Origin: Catellatospora methionotrophica
GTDB lineage: Bacteria > Actinomycetota > Actinomycetes > Mycobacteriales > Micromonosporaceae
Direction: 5' to 3'
Assembly: GCF_011297335.1 (NCBI RefSeq)
Contig: NZ_JAAOTJ010000005.1
Location: forward strand, 124,001 to 188,000
DNA: 64,000 nucleotides
Position numbers and translations under genes: made by a program. Within the stretch, counting starts at the first letter, position 1; every line of letters begins with the position of its first letter. This document shows, piece after piece, positions 1 to 8,899 of the stretch. The notes under the pieces are model-generated. The model saw only the letters and a program-made list of their open reading frames with translations, was not told the DNA's origin and did not search any database.

Positions 1-1104
1 GCCCGCCGCACCCGGGACATGGCCGCCGTGCTGCTGGCGGTGCTCGCCGCGTCGCTCGGCCCGCTCCAGTTCCTGCTCACCTCGGGGGCGCAGCAGGTCG
101 GGATGCAGCGGCTGGCCCCGATCGCCGACGTGCTCGGCTGGACTCCGCTGGCCGCGCCGTACGTGGTGGGCCTCGACGCGGTGCAGGGTCGATGGGCGGC
201 GGTGGCGGCCCGGCTCGCCATCACGGTGGTGACGATCCTGCTGCTGGCGTGGTGGTGGTCGAGTTCGCTGGAGTCGGCGATGGCCGGCACCTCCGGCGGC
301 GGCGAGGTGCGGACGCGTACGGTCACCGGCGCTCCGGTCGCCCGGTTCTTCGGCCGGGCCCGGCTGCCGCGCACCCCGTACGGCGCGATGGTGCAGCGCG
401 AGCGGCGCTACTGGGTGCGCGACGTGCGGCGGCGGGCCAGCCTGATCACGTTCACCGTGATCGGGGTGTTCCTGCCGGTGGTCATGAACCTCGGTCCGGG
501 CGCGGCGGGCAACGTCGTCGCGCAGAGCGTGAACGGCGGCTCGATGGTGCTGGTCGGCGCGCTGGCCGGGCTCGGCATCGCGAACCAGTTCGGCTACGAC
601 GGCACCGCGTACGCGACGCACGTGGTGGTGGGGGTGTCCGGCCGGGTCGAGTTGCGGGCCAGGGCGGTGGCGTACTCCTGGTACATCGTGCCGCTGCTGC
701 TGGCCCTGGCCGTGCTCAACGCGGTGCTGCGCGGGGACCTGCTGCTGCTCCCGGTCATGTTCGGCACCCTGTTCGCCGCGTACGGGACCGGGCTGGCCTG
801 CGCGATGCACGCGTCGGTCTGGGCGGCGTACGCCCTGCCGGAGAACCAGAACCCGTTCGCGATCAACACCGGCACCGGCGTCGCGAAGAGTTTCCTGGCG
901 ATGGGCGCCTGGTTCGCGGGCATGGTGCTGGCCGTGCCGATCGTGCTGCTGGTGGTGCTCGGCGGCTCGGTCGGCGCGGTGCTGGCGCTGCCGGTCGGGC
1001 TGGCGTACGCGGCGGGCGCGATCTGGCTTGGACTGATCACCGCGGGTGACATCCTCGACCACCGGCAACCTGAGCTGCTGGCGACGATCACCCCGCGGAC
1101 ATGA
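1..1104 (+). CDS. ABC-type exporter permease, C-terminal part (5' end outside window)
   Basis: The frame is open from base 1, so the N-terminus lies outside the window; 367 residues are visible. The protein is strongly hydrophobic, with about eight predicted membrane segments separated by short basic loops. A cytoplasmic stretch around residues 95-150 is rich in Arg (for example RERRYWVRDVRRR), as in ABC-2 type permeases that carry long loops. No ATPase motif is seen in the visible part. I infer an integral permease of an ABC exporter, whose ATPase would be encoded upstream. A few Gly/Ala-rich helices could fit another polytopic membrane family, so the class is moderate confidence and the substrate unknown. 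Confidence 0.6.
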   Translation, partial: ARRTRDMAAVLLAVLAASLGPLQFLLTSGAQQVGMQRLAPIADVLGWTPLAAPYVVGLDAVQGRWAAVAARLAITVVTILLLAWWWSSSLESAMAGTSGGGEVRTRTVTGAPVARFFGRARLPRTPYGAMVQRERRYWVRDVRRRASLITFTVIGVFLPVVMNLGPGAAGNVVAQSVNGGSMVLVGALAGLGIANQFGYDGTAYATHVVVGVSGRVELRARAVAYSWYIVPLLLALAVLNAVLRGDLLLLPVMFGTLFAAYGTGLACAMHASVWAAYALPENQNPFAINTGTGVAKSFLAMGAWFAGMVLAVPIVLLVVLGGSVGAVLALPVGLAYAAGAIWLGLITAGDILDHRQPELLATITPRT

Positions 1105-1192
1105 GCGGTTAACCTACGAATCATCGGCTGGTGGTGCAGCTCACCGAATAATCGTTGGAGTTACTGGGCCTCCATACGATGTAATAGTGGGT

Positions 1193-1336
1193 ATGAGCAT
1201 CATGAAGAAAATGGGGACGCGGAGCCGCAGCGCCGAGCAGATCCACCTCGAGCGCACCCATGCCGAGCGCGCGCAGCGTCGCCGCGCCGCGGAACTCGGT
1301 GACCCCATGGCAGCCGTCTTCGTACGCCTGCACTGA
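1193..1336 (+). CDS. small basic protein, 47 aa, unknown function
   Basis: The ORF begins MSIMKKMGTRSRSAEQ and is very basic, with many Arg, Glu and Ala, predicted helical and without a membrane segment or signal peptide. A second in-frame ATG lies 9 nt downstream, so the exact start is open; no strong ribosome-binding site precedes either. Support for a real gene comes from its place alone in a 460-nt gap and from a perfect 14-bp terminator hairpin 26 nt after the stop. I do not recognise the family. Confidence 0.45.
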   Translation: MSIMKKMGTRSRSAEQIHLERTHAERAQRRRAAELGDPMAAVFVRLH

Positions 1337-1362
1337 GACGTTTCTCCTCCTCCAAGAGCGTT

Positions 1363-1398
1363 GCGGCCCCTGTCGCGCCATCCGGCGACAGGGGCCGC
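1363..1398 (+). terminator. hairpin terminator after the 47-aa ORF
   Basis: Perfect 14-bp inverted repeat (GCGGCCCCTGTCGC and its complement) with an 8-nt loop. No T-run follows, as is common in high-GC actinobacteria. Confidence 0.7.
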
Positions 1399-1568
1399 GA
1401 TGCGTTCAGGGCCCTGGGCAGCCCGGCGACGTGAACCCACCTCCCGTATTCCGGTCGCGCGTGAGTACCGGTACGGTGGGCACGGCCGCCACCCCTGCGC
1501 TCATGACCCCTGCGTGACTTCCGCACGGCGTCAGCCAGGGCTGGCGAAAGAGAGGGAGGCGTGCGCGT

Positions 1569-3929
1569 ATGACGTCCGAGGCACCGCAGCAGCCCGGCTG
1601 GCCGCCGGCTGACGCAGCCGACCGCAAGAGTGGATTCGGCCTGTTCGAGGCGCCCCCCGCGCCCGACGAGTTCCCGGTCTTCACTCCCTACGGCAGCGCG
1701 CCGGAGGAGGCGTTCCCGCCGGACTCGGTCGCCGAGCAGGCCCCGCCGGCGTTCAGCGGCTTCCCCGCCGAACCCGCGGCCCCGGCCGCCGACGAGGCTC
1801 CATACGTGCCGGCCCCGGCCGTCGTGCCGATCCCGGGCGTACGCCACGAGATGTCGTCCGCGTTCGCGGCGCACGAGCCCTTCGTCGGCTCGACTCCCCC
1901 CGCTGAACCCGACTGGGCGACGCCCCCGGCGCAGCCGGACTGGGCCACGTCACAGGACTGGTCCACCCCCGCCGAGCAGCCCTGGCAGGCCGCACCCGCC
2001 GCCGAGCAGCCGTGGGAGCAGGCCGCCGCCGCGCCCACCCCCGAGCAGGCCTGGCCGGACTACTCCGACTTCGACTCCGGTTTCCCCAAGCCGCAGGAGC
2101 CCGCAGCCGCTCCCGAGCCGCCCCCGGCGACCGAGTCGGTCTCCTGGGCCGCGTTCGCCGCCGGCGAGTCGCACAAGCCCAGCGCCCCGTCCGGGCCGTG
2201 GACGCCGCCGCCCGCGGTCGCCGCGCTGATGGACCCCGAGCCGGAGGCCCCGGCCGCACCGGCCTACGAGCCGCCCGCCGCCTACGAGCCCGCGCCGTCC
2301 TACGAGCCGACGCCGTCGTACGAGTCCTCGTCATACCCGACGAGCTCGTCGTACGAGGCCGCGCCGCCGTTCGAGCCGACCCCGCCGCCCGCGTACGAGC
2401 CCGCCTCGTCCTACGAGCCCGCGCCGTCGTCCTATGAACCGGCTCCACCGCCCGCCTCGTCCTACGAGCCGGCTGCGCCGTCGTCCTACGAGCCCGCCTC
2501 GTCCTACGAGCCCGCCGCGCCGTCGTACGAGACCGCTGCTCCGTACGAGCCTGCCTCGTCGTCTTACGAGCCTGCTTCGTCGTCGTATGAGCCCGCCGCG
2601 CCGTATGAGCCCGCGCCGTCGTCCTACGAGCCCGCCTCCTCGTATGAGTCCGCGCCGTCGTCATACGAGCCGGCGTCCTCGTATGACCCGACGCCGCCGC
2701 CCGCTTACGAGCCCGCGCCGTCTTACGAGCCCGCCGCTGCGGCTCCGGTGAGCCCGCCGCCGAGCGCCGGTCCGGTGAGTTCGCCGCCCGCGCCGACCAC
2801 CCCGGTGAGCACGCCGCCCGCCATCCCGGTCACCCCGCCGCCGGGCGTCGCGCGCGCCTCGGCCGGAGTCGCCTCCGCAGCCGTGCCGACCGCCAGCCGG
2901 GTCAGCCCTGCCGACGACGTGCCCGCGACGCCGTCCAAGACCCAGGGCCGGGTGTACGGGTCGGCTACGGTCTCCGCGCCCGCCGAGCCGGAGATGCCGG
3001 CGGCCGCGCCCGTGTCGCCCCCGCCGCCACCGGCGCAGCCCGCGGCAGGTGCCGCGCGGGCCACCGCCCGCGTGACGGTGCCCAGCGCGCAGTCCGGTCC
3101 GGTGGAGCCGCACGCCGCCCCGCCGATCACCCGCTCGTCCACCGTGTACGGCGCGCCCGCCCGCCCGGTGGAGCAGCCCGCCCCGGCACAGCCCGCTCCA
3201 GCCGCGCCCGAGCAGTCCGCGCCGCAGAGTCCCGCTCCCGCGCTCGCCCAGCGCCAGCCGCGCCAGCACACGTTCGGCGACCTGCTCCAGCCCGCCGCGA
3301 CTCCGCAGGCCGCCGCCGCGCCGCCAGCCGCTCCCCCGGCTCCGGCCGGGCCGCAGCCCAGCGTGTACGGCAACCCGCCCGCGTCCCCGCCGGGGCCGCC
3401 CGCCCGCGGTCCGATGCAGCCACCGGCCCGGCCGTCCGGCCCGCCGCCGGGTGCGGGCTTCGTGCCCGGCCAGCGCCCGCCGATGGACTCGCCGCCGCCC
3501 CCGGCCCAGGAGCAGTCGAAGTTCGACAAGTTCAAGCCCGACGAGACCGGCACCGGTGCCGTCGAGATCAAGCCGGTACGCACCGGCCGCGTGATCGTCA
3601 TGGTGGTCATCGGCTGCGCGCTGCTGCTCGCGGTCGCCTTCGGTGTCCTGATCGGCGTGCAGAAGCTGATGGGCGGGGAGGACGCGGACCCGGCCTTCGG
3701 CGTCGGCGACTGCCTCAAGCAGTCGGGCAGCGCGGCGGTCGCCTCCGCGTGCACCGAGCCGGACACGTACAAGGTCGTCTCGGTCGCCGCCGCCAAGGAG
3801 GACTGCGAGGACAAGACGCAGCCGCACGTCACCGTGGGCAGCAAGGTGCTCTGCCTGGTGCCGAACACCGCCGGAGGCACCCAGCCGTCCACGGCTCCGT
3901 CGGGCCCCGCGACCACCCCGACGCCGTGA
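1569..3929 (+). CDS. Pro-rich repeat membrane protein with LppU-like extracellular C-terminal domain
   Basis: 786 residues starting at an ATG preceded by GGGAGG at a good distance. Residues 1-670 are a low-complexity Pro/Ala-rich cytoplasmic region. Between about residues 230 and 390 it holds some two dozen degenerate copies of Y-E-P-A/S (SSYEPA, PSYEPA), with near-identical codons. One membrane helix follows (VIVMVVIGCALLLAVAFGVL, about 676-698). The outer domain of about 70 residues holds four cysteines, in DCLKQ, ACTEP, DCED and LCLV contexts, a pattern typical of the LppU/SCO3897 type and likely to form two disulfides. I infer an envelope protein whose long inner arm is a docking or signalling platform. 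A strong terminator follows. The repeats may vary in number between strains. Confidence 0.7.
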   Translation: MTSEAPQQPGWPPADAADRKSGFGLFEAPPAPDEFPVFTPYGSAPEEAFPPDSVAEQAPPAFSGFPAEPAAPAADEAPYVPAPAVVPIPGVRHEMSSAFAAHEPFVGSTPPAEPDWATPPAQPDWATSQDWSTPAEQPWQAAPAAEQPWEQAAAAPTPEQAWPDYSDFDSGFPKPQEPAAAPEPPPATESVSWAAFAAGESHKPSAPSGPWTPPPAVAALMDPEPEAPAAPAYEPPAAYEPAPSYEPTPSYESSSYPTSSSYEAAPPFEPTPPPAYEPASSYEPAPSSYEPAPPPASSYEPAAPSSYEPASSYEPAAPSYETAAPYEPASSSYEPASSSYEPAAPYEPAPSSYEPASSYESAPSSYEPASSYDPTPPPAYEPAPSYEPAAAAPVSPPPSAGPVSSPPAPTTPVSTPPAIPVTPPPGVARASAGVASAAVPTASRVSPADDVPATPSKTQGRVYGSATVSAPAEPEMPAAAPVSPPPPPAQPAAGAARATARVTVPSAQSGPVEPHAAPPITRSSTVYGAPARPVEQPAPAQPAPAAPEQSAPQSPAPALAQRQPRQHTFGDLLQPAATPQAAAAPPAAPPAPAGPQPSVYGNPPASPPGPPARGPMQPPARPSGPPPGAGFVPGQRPPMDSPPPPAQEQSKFDKFKPDETGTGAVEIKPVRTGRVIVMVVIGCALLLAVAFGVLIGVQKLMGGEDADPAFGVGDCLKQSGSAAVASACTEPDTYKVVSVAAAKEDCEDKTQPHVTVGSKVLCLVPNTAGGTQPSTAPSGPATTPTP

Positions 3930-3951
3930 CAGCAGATCATCCGTAAGTGAC

Positions 3952-3985
3952 GAAAGGCCCTGTGGTGCTGACCACAGGGCCTTTC
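3952..3985 (+). terminator. intrinsic terminator
   Basis: Perfect 15-bp stem (GAAAGGCCCTGTGGT and its complement) with loop GCTG, followed by a T-rich stretch (TTTCTTTTC). It ends transcription of the Pro-rich protein gene before the MFS gene. Confidence 0.9.
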
Positions 3986-4038
3986 TTTTCGCCTTATCTC
4001 GTTCGCGCCGTGTCACCCCTGGACACCAGACTGGGCGC

Positions 4039-5325
4039 ATGTTGCGCGACTCCCTGCCCGCGAGGCCCGAAGCACGCCGGATGCTCGTCGGCACCCTCTT
4101 CTCCGCGCTGGGCCGGGGGCTGACGCTGCCGTTCCTGTTCATCTACCTCACCGACGTGCGGCACCTGTCCGGCACCACCGTCGGGCTGCTCATCGGCTGG
4201 TTCGGGCTGCTCACCCTGGCGGTCGCGCCGCTGTCGGGCTCGCTGATCGACCGGTTCGGCGCGCGCCGGGTGGTCATGCCCGCGCTGCTCATCGAGGCCG
4301 TCGGCGTCGGCTCGCTGGCCCTGGTCGGCAGCACCTGGCAGGCTGCGGTCGCGCTGACGCTGAGCGGCCTGGGCGCGTCGACGATCTGGGCGGGCCAGAA
4401 CACCATCCTCACCTCGATCACCGGCGAGCAGGAGCGGCAGCGGGTCTTCGGCCTGCAGTTCGCGCTGCTCAACCTCGGCATCGGCATCGGCTCGGCGACC
4501 GCGGGCAGCATCGTGGACACCGCCCGGCCGGGCACCTTCCAGCTGATCTACGTGCTGGACATGCTCTGCTACGCGGGCCCGTTCCTGATCCTGCTGACCC
4601 TGCCGAAGGTGGGCGGGCGGCTGGTGGAGACGCCGACGCTGACCGCGACCGGCCGCAGACGGGGGTACGCAGAGGTGCTGCGGCACCGGCCGTTCCGCCG
4701 CCTCATGATCTTCAGTGTGCTGCTCACGGTTTCGGGATACGCGCAGCTCGAGGTCGGATTCACCGGTTTCGCAACCAAGGTCGCGGGCGTCACCCCGCAG
4801 GTCATCGGGTACGCCTTCACCGCCAACACGGTCGTGATCGTTATCGCGCAGCTGATCGTCATCAAGAAGCTGCAGGGACGCAGCCGCACCCGGGCACTGG
4901 CCGCGGTCGGCGGCGTGTTCGGCCTCGCCTGGCTGGTGCTCGGCGCGGCCGGTTACGTCGACGGCAGCAACGCCGTGCTCAGCGCGATGATCGTGATCCT
5001 CTTCGGCGCGGTCTTCGCGGTCGGCGAGACGATGCTGTCGCCGGTCAGCCCGGCCCTGGTCAACGTGCTCGCCTCGGACGAGCTGCGCGGCCGGTACAAC
5101 GCGCTGTCCTCGATGGTGTGGGGCATGTCCGCGATCGTCGCCCCGGTCAGCGCGGGCCCGCTGCTCGGCGCGGGGCTCGGCGGGGTCTGGATCGCGCTGG
5201 TCACGATCGGCACGCTCGCCGCGTCGCTGGTGGCCCTGTCGCTGCGCAAGCTGATCACCCCTGAGCAGGACGGCCGCGCCGCCGAGCCGGTGCCCGCCGC
5301 GCTGGCAACACCCGTCCCGGCCTGA
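4039..5325 (+). CDS. MFS transporter
   Basis: 428 residues with 12 predicted membrane helices in two sets of six. Between helices 2 and 3 is GSLIDRFGARRVV, a clear form of the major facilitator motif A (G-x-L-x-D-R-x-G-x-R). The N-terminal half also has the LGRGLTLPFLFIYL segment usual in drug-efflux type members. There is no adjacent regulator or enzyme that would suggest a substrate. No strong ribosome-binding site is visible before the ATG. The gene is 42 nt upstream of the thioredoxin/NHL gene on the same strand, so the two may be co-transcribed. Export of a small hydrophobic compound is only a family-level guess. Confidence 0.85.
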   Translation: MLRDSLPARPEARRMLVGTLFSALGRGLTLPFLFIYLTDVRHLSGTTVGLLIGWFGLLTLAVAPLSGSLIDRFGARRVVMPALLIEAVGVGSLALVGSTWQAAVALTLSGLGASTIWAGQNTILTSITGEQERQRVFGLQFALLNLGIGIGSATAGSIVDTARPGTFQLIYVLDMLCYAGPFLILLTLPKVGGRLVETPTLTATGRRRGYAEVLRHRPFRRLMIFSVLLTVSGYAQLEVGFTGFATKVAGVTPQVIGYAFTANTVVIVIAQLIVIKKLQGRSRTRALAAVGGVFGLAWLVLGAAGYVDGSNAVLSAMIVILFGAVFAVGETMLSPVSPALVNVLASDELRGRYNALSSMVWGMSAIVAPVSAGPLLGAGLGGVWIALVTIGTLAASLVALSLRKLITPEQDGRAAEPVPAALATPVPA

Positions 5326-5367
5326 CCGGTACGACAGGTCACACCCCGTCGCCGAGTAGCCCGCAGC

Positions 5368-7194
5368 ATGATCGGGCAGAATGATCTGATGCGGGTACGA
5401 GCGCCGGAGCTGCGCGGACGAGGCTGGTTGAACACCGGCGGCAAGGACCTCAAGCTGGCCGACCTGCGCGGCCGGATCGTGATCCTGGACTTCTGGACCT
5501 TCTGCTGCATCAATTGTCTGCACGTGCTCGACGAGCTGCGCCCGCTCGAAGAGAAGTACGCCGACGTGCTGGTGATCATCGGGGTGCACTCGCCGAAGTT
5601 CGAGCACGAGCGCGACGCGGACGCGCTGGCCGCGGCGGTCGAGCGCTACGGCGTGGACCACCCTGTGCTCGACGACCCGACCATGGACATGTGGCAGCAG
5701 TACGCCGCCAAGGCCTGGCCGACCCTGTCGGTGATCGACCCCGAGGGCTACGTCGTGGCGAACATGGCCGGCGAGGGCCACGCCGAAGGGCTGCGCCGCC
5801 TGCTGGACGAGCTGATCGCCGTACACGAGGCGAAGGGCACCCTGCACCGCGGCGACGGCCCCTTCGTGCCCCCGCCGCCCAGCGACACGCTGCTGCGCTT
5901 CCCCGGCAAGGCACTGCCGCTGCCCGACGGCACCGTGCTGGTCTCCGACTCGGCCCGGCACAGCCTCGCCGTGCTCGACGCCGACCTGTCGGCGGTGCTG
6001 CGCCGCGTCGGCACCGGCGGTCGCGGGCGCGCCGACGGCGGCCCGGCCGAGGCGAGCTTCTCCGAGCCGCAGGGCATCTGCCTACTGCCGTCCGACGTCG
6101 CGGCCGTGGTCGGCTACGACGTCGTCGTCGCGGACACGGTCAACCACCTGCTGCGCGGCGTACGCCTGAGCGACCTGGTCGTGACCACGGTGGCCGGCAC
6201 CGGTCGGCAGTGGCGGTCCAGCCTCGACGACCACGCGCACGACGCGCGGGCCATGGACCTGTCCTCGCCGTGGGACGTCGCCTGGTACGACGGCAAGGTC
6301 ATCGTCGCCATGGCGGGCACGCACACGCTGTGGTGGTTCGACCCGGTCAAGCGCACCGTCGGCCTGTACGCCGGAACGACCGTCGAGGCGCTGCGCGACG
6401 GCCCGCTGGACCAGGTGTGGATGGCGCAGCCGTCCGGCCTGTCGACCTCGCCCGACGGCAGCCGCCTGTGGCTGGCCGACGCCGAGACCAGCTCGCTGCG
6501 CTGGATCGAGGACGGGCAGATGCACACCGCGGTCGGGCAGGGCCTGTTCGACTTCGGGCACGTGGACGGCCCCGCCGACCAGGCGCTGCTGCAGCACCCG
6601 CTGGGCGTGTGCGCGCTGCCGGACGGCTCGGTGCTGATCGCCGACACGTACAACGGTGCGGTCCGGCGCTGGCAGGACGGCCAGGTGTCCACCGTCGACA
6701 GCGGCCTGGCCGAGCCCAGCGACATCGTGCTCGACGCCGACGGCAGCGTGCTGGTGGTCGAGTCGGCGGCGCATCGGCTGGTCCGGCTCGCCCCCGCGGC
6801 GGCCGGTGTCGTGGACGGCGGCCGGCACAAGGTCGAGCGGCCGCCGTCGCCGCTGGCCCCCGGCACGGTCACGCTCGACGTCATCTTCACGCCCGCGCCC
6901 GGCCAGAAGCTGGACACCAGCTTCGGCGACCCGACCCGGCTGGAGGTGTCCGCCTCCCCCGCCGAACTGCTGCTGGACGGTGCCGGAGTGACCTCCGGCC
7001 TGACCCGCGAACTGGTCCTCAACCCGGCCGTCCCGCAGGGCGTGCTCCAGGTCGTGGCTCAGGCTGCGACCTGCGACGCCGACGCCGAGTTCCCCGCCTG
7101 CCACCTCACCCGCCAGGACTGGGGCGTCCCGATCGTCATCACCCCCGGCGCCCCCACCCGCCTCCCCCTGATCCTCCGCGGCCTCGACGCCTGA
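5368..7194 (+). CDS. thioredoxin-fold/NHL-repeat protein (NHLRC2-like)
   Basis: 608 residues. Residues about 10-160 form a thioredoxin-like AhpC/TSA-type domain with DFWTFCCINC (Cys46, Cys47, Cys50), the CCxxC signature of the NHLRC2 family. The rest is a six-bladed beta-propeller with NHL-type repeats (for example HPLGVCALPDGSVLIADTYN) and a C-terminal beta-sandwich. There is no signal peptide, so it is probably cytosolic, unlike DsbE/ResA. Known family members combine redox and propeller domains, but the substrate is unknown. The listed start has no clear ribosome-binding site; an ATG 21 nt downstream (MRVRAPEL) is equally good. Confidence 0.85.
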   Translation: MIGQNDLMRVRAPELRGRGWLNTGGKDLKLADLRGRIVILDFWTFCCINCLHVLDELRPLEEKYADVLVIIGVHSPKFEHERDADALAAAVERYGVDHPVLDDPTMDMWQQYAAKAWPTLSVIDPEGYVVANMAGEGHAEGLRRLLDELIAVHEAKGTLHRGDGPFVPPPPSDTLLRFPGKALPLPDGTVLVSDSARHSLAVLDADLSAVLRRVGTGGRGRADGGPAEASFSEPQGICLLPSDVAAVVGYDVVVADTVNHLLRGVRLSDLVVTTVAGTGRQWRSSLDDHAHDARAMDLSSPWDVAWYDGKVIVAMAGTHTLWWFDPVKRTVGLYAGTTVEALRDGPLDQVWMAQPSGLSTSPDGSRLWLADAETSSLRWIEDGQMHTAVGQGLFDFGHVDGPADQALLQHPLGVCALPDGSVLIADTYNGAVRRWQDGQVSTVDSGLAEPSDIVLDADGSVLVVESAAHRLVRLAPAAAGVVDGGRHKVERPPSPLAPGTVTLDVIFTPAPGQKLDTSFGDPTRLEVSASPAELLLDGAGVTSGLTRELVLNPAVPQGVLQVVAQAATCDADAEFPACHLTRQDWGVPIVITPGAPTRLPLILRGLDA

Positions 7195-7200
7195 CCCCGG

Positions 7201-7935
7201 TCAGGGGAGGAAGGGAGTGAGGGGGACTTCGGCGTGGTGGAGGGCTTCGCGGATGGCGCGGGCCAGGACCACGGCGCCGGGGGTGTCGCCGTGTAGGCAG
7301 ATGGAGTCGACGGCGTGCGGGAGCACGGTGCCGTCCAGGGCGATGACCCGCTGGTCGACCACCATCAGCAGGGCTCGGGCCACCACCTCCTCCTGGTCGG
7401 TGATGATCGCGCCGGCTTTGCTGCGCGGGAGCAGGGTGCCGTCGGCGCGGTAGGCGCGGTCGGCGAAGCCCTCGGCGTACACCGGAACGACCGCGTCCCC
7501 GGCCGCTGTCGCCAGCGGCGAGCCGGGCGCGCACAGCACCGGCAGCCCGGTCGCCAGCGCCGCGTCGACGATCGCGTCGATGTGCGCGGTCGCGTGGTAG
7601 AGCGCACCGTGCGGCTTGATGTACCGCACGCGGGTGCCTTCGACCGCGGCCAGCGCCTGCAGCGCCCCGACCTGGTAGATGATCTCGTCGCGGAGCTGGC
7701 TGAGGTCGTACTCGATGAATCGGCGGCCGAAGCCGGCCAGGTCGCGGTAGCCGACCTGCGCGCCCACGGTCACGCCCTGCCGGGCGGCCAGTTCGCAGCT
7801 GCGGCGCATCGTCGACGCGTCGCCCGCGTGGAAGCCGCAGGCGACGTTGGCGCTGGTCACCACGTCGAGCAGGGCTTCGTCGTCACCGAGCTCCCAGCGG
7901 CCGAAGCCCTCGCCGAGATCAGCGTTGAGATCCAT
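7201..7935 (-). CDS. pxpA: 5-oxoprolinase subunit A (LamB/YcsF family)
   Basis: 244 residues, the usual length of the family. The N-terminus MDLNADLGEGFG, then ANVACGFHAGD and later KPHGALYH, are diagnostic of LamB/YcsF proteins. PxpA acts with PxpB and PxpC in ATP-dependent opening of 5-oxoproline (pyroglutamate) to glutamate, removing a damaged form of glutamine and glutamate. No pxpB or pxpC lies beside it here, so the partners must be encoded elsewhere. It converges on the NHL gene with only 6 nt between the stops, and is divergent from the hemolysin III-type gene, with a 91-nt shared promoter region. Confidence 0.93.
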   Translation of the reverse strand: MDLNADLGEGFGRWELGDDEALLDVVTSANVACGFHAGDASTMRRSCELAARQGVTVGAQVGYRDLAGFGRRFIEYDLSQLRDEIIYQVGALQALAAVEGTRVRYIKPHGALYHATAHIDAIVDAALATGLPVLCAPGSPLATAAGDAVVPVYAEGFADRAYRADGTLLPRSKAGAIITDQEEVVARALLMVVDQRVIALDGTVLPHAVDSICLHGDTPGAVVLARAIREALHHAEVPLTPFLP

Positions 7936-8026
7936 GGAAGAACACCCTAGTGCCTGGGCGGGATGTTACCGGCCTCACGCGCGGGGGCTACGCGCCAGTA
8001 ACCTACGGTGTCGTAGCCTGGAGGGT

Positions 8027-8707
8027 ATGAATGGCACCGCCACCCCGCAGCGTCTGCGCCCCGTCGACATCGGCAAGCCGCGGATGCGTGGCTGGCTGCA
8101 TGCGTACGCCTTCTTCGTCGCCCTGGTCTGCGGCGTCGTCCTGGTGACGATCGCCGCGTTCCGGCCCGGCAGCACGCCCGTGATCAGCGTCGCGGTCTAC
8201 AGCCTCACCGTGTGCGGACTGTTCGGGGTCAGCGGGCTCTACCACCGGCGGGTCTGGAGCGAACGTGGCTACCAGACCATGCGGCGGCTCGACCACGCCA
8301 TGATCTTCATCTTCATCGCGGGCACGTACACACCGTTCTGCCTGCTCCTGCTGCCGTCCGGCGAGGCGGCACTGCTGCTCGCGCTGGTCTGGGTCGGCGC
8401 GCTGGGCGGCGCTGCCATGTCGCTGATCTGGCCGCACGCGCCGCGCTGGGTGTCCGCGCCGCTGTACCTCGCCCTGGGCTGGGTCGCCGTCGCCGTGCTG
8501 CCCGACATCCTGCACAACGGCGGCGTCACCGCGCTGGTCCTGCTCCTGGTAGGCGGCCTGGCCTACAGCGTCGGCGCCGTCTTCTACGCCCTGCGCCGCC
8601 CCAACCCCTGGCCCACCGTCTTCGGCCACCACGAGTTCTTCCACGCCTGCACCCTCGTAGCCGCCATCGCCCACCACATAGCCATCTACTTCGCCCTCTT
8701 CGCCTGA
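8027..8707 (+). CDS. trhA: hemolysin III / PAQR-type membrane protein
   Basis: 226 residues with seven predicted membrane helices. The family hallmarks are present: SGLYHR in helix 3, the RLDHAMIFIFIAGTYTP segment, and a C-terminal HHEFFHACTLVAAIAHH motif with the conserved histidines thought to bind metal. The Bacillus and E. coli relatives are linked to membrane-energetics and fluidity homeostasis rather than to true haemolysis. The start is the ATG directly after GGAGGGT. The gap is short for a ribosome-binding site, and TAGCCT lies 7 nt before the ATG, so a leaderless transcript is possible. Its 3' side carries the first copy of the repeated palindrome. Confidence 0.88.
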   Translation: MNGTATPQRLRPVDIGKPRMRGWLHAYAFFVALVCGVVLVTIAAFRPGSTPVISVAVYSLTVCGLFGVSGLYHRRVWSERGYQTMRRLDHAMIFIFIAGTYTPFCLLLLPSGEAALLLALVWVGALGGAAMSLIWPHAPRWVSAPLYLALGWVAVAVLPDILHNGGVTALVLLLVGGLAYSVGAVFYALRRPNPWPTVFGHHEFFHACTLVAAIAHHIAIYFALFA

Positions 8708-8775
8708 CCCCCTCGCCTCCAACCCCCTCACCCCCGACCCGCGCCCACCCCGCGCCAAAGCCGCCCACCATCTGT

Positions 8776-8838
8776 CGCAACTCTTAAAGAGTCGCGCCCA
8801 TAGGCACCTCCTGAGGCCGCGACTCTTTAAGAGTTGCG
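8776..8838. repeat. CTTAAAG palindromic element, copy 1 (bidirectional terminator candidate)
   Basis: Perfect 21-bp inverted repeat, arms 8776-8796 and 8818-8838, with a 21-nt loop. Each arm itself centres on a small palindrome, ACTCTTAAAGAGT. It sits between converging genes, 68 nt after the trhA-like stop and 61 nt from the sixA stop. The left flank is C-rich (CCCC and CCCCC runs); the right flank to the sixA stop is G-rich. Four more copies occur in the window. Confidence 0.9.
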
Positions 8839-8899
8839 GCAGGAACGGGCCGGCGCCGCGCGGGCCGCGCGCGGTGGTGGGGGGTGGGGGTGGGGAGGG

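Noticed and set aside
2250-2745. CRISPR-like array
   Set aside because: The repeats are short, in frame, without spacers, and encode Y-E-P units.
3994-5961. 655-codon open frame on the minus strand
   Set aside because: Antisense to the MFS and NHL genes; composition is that of a shadow frame.
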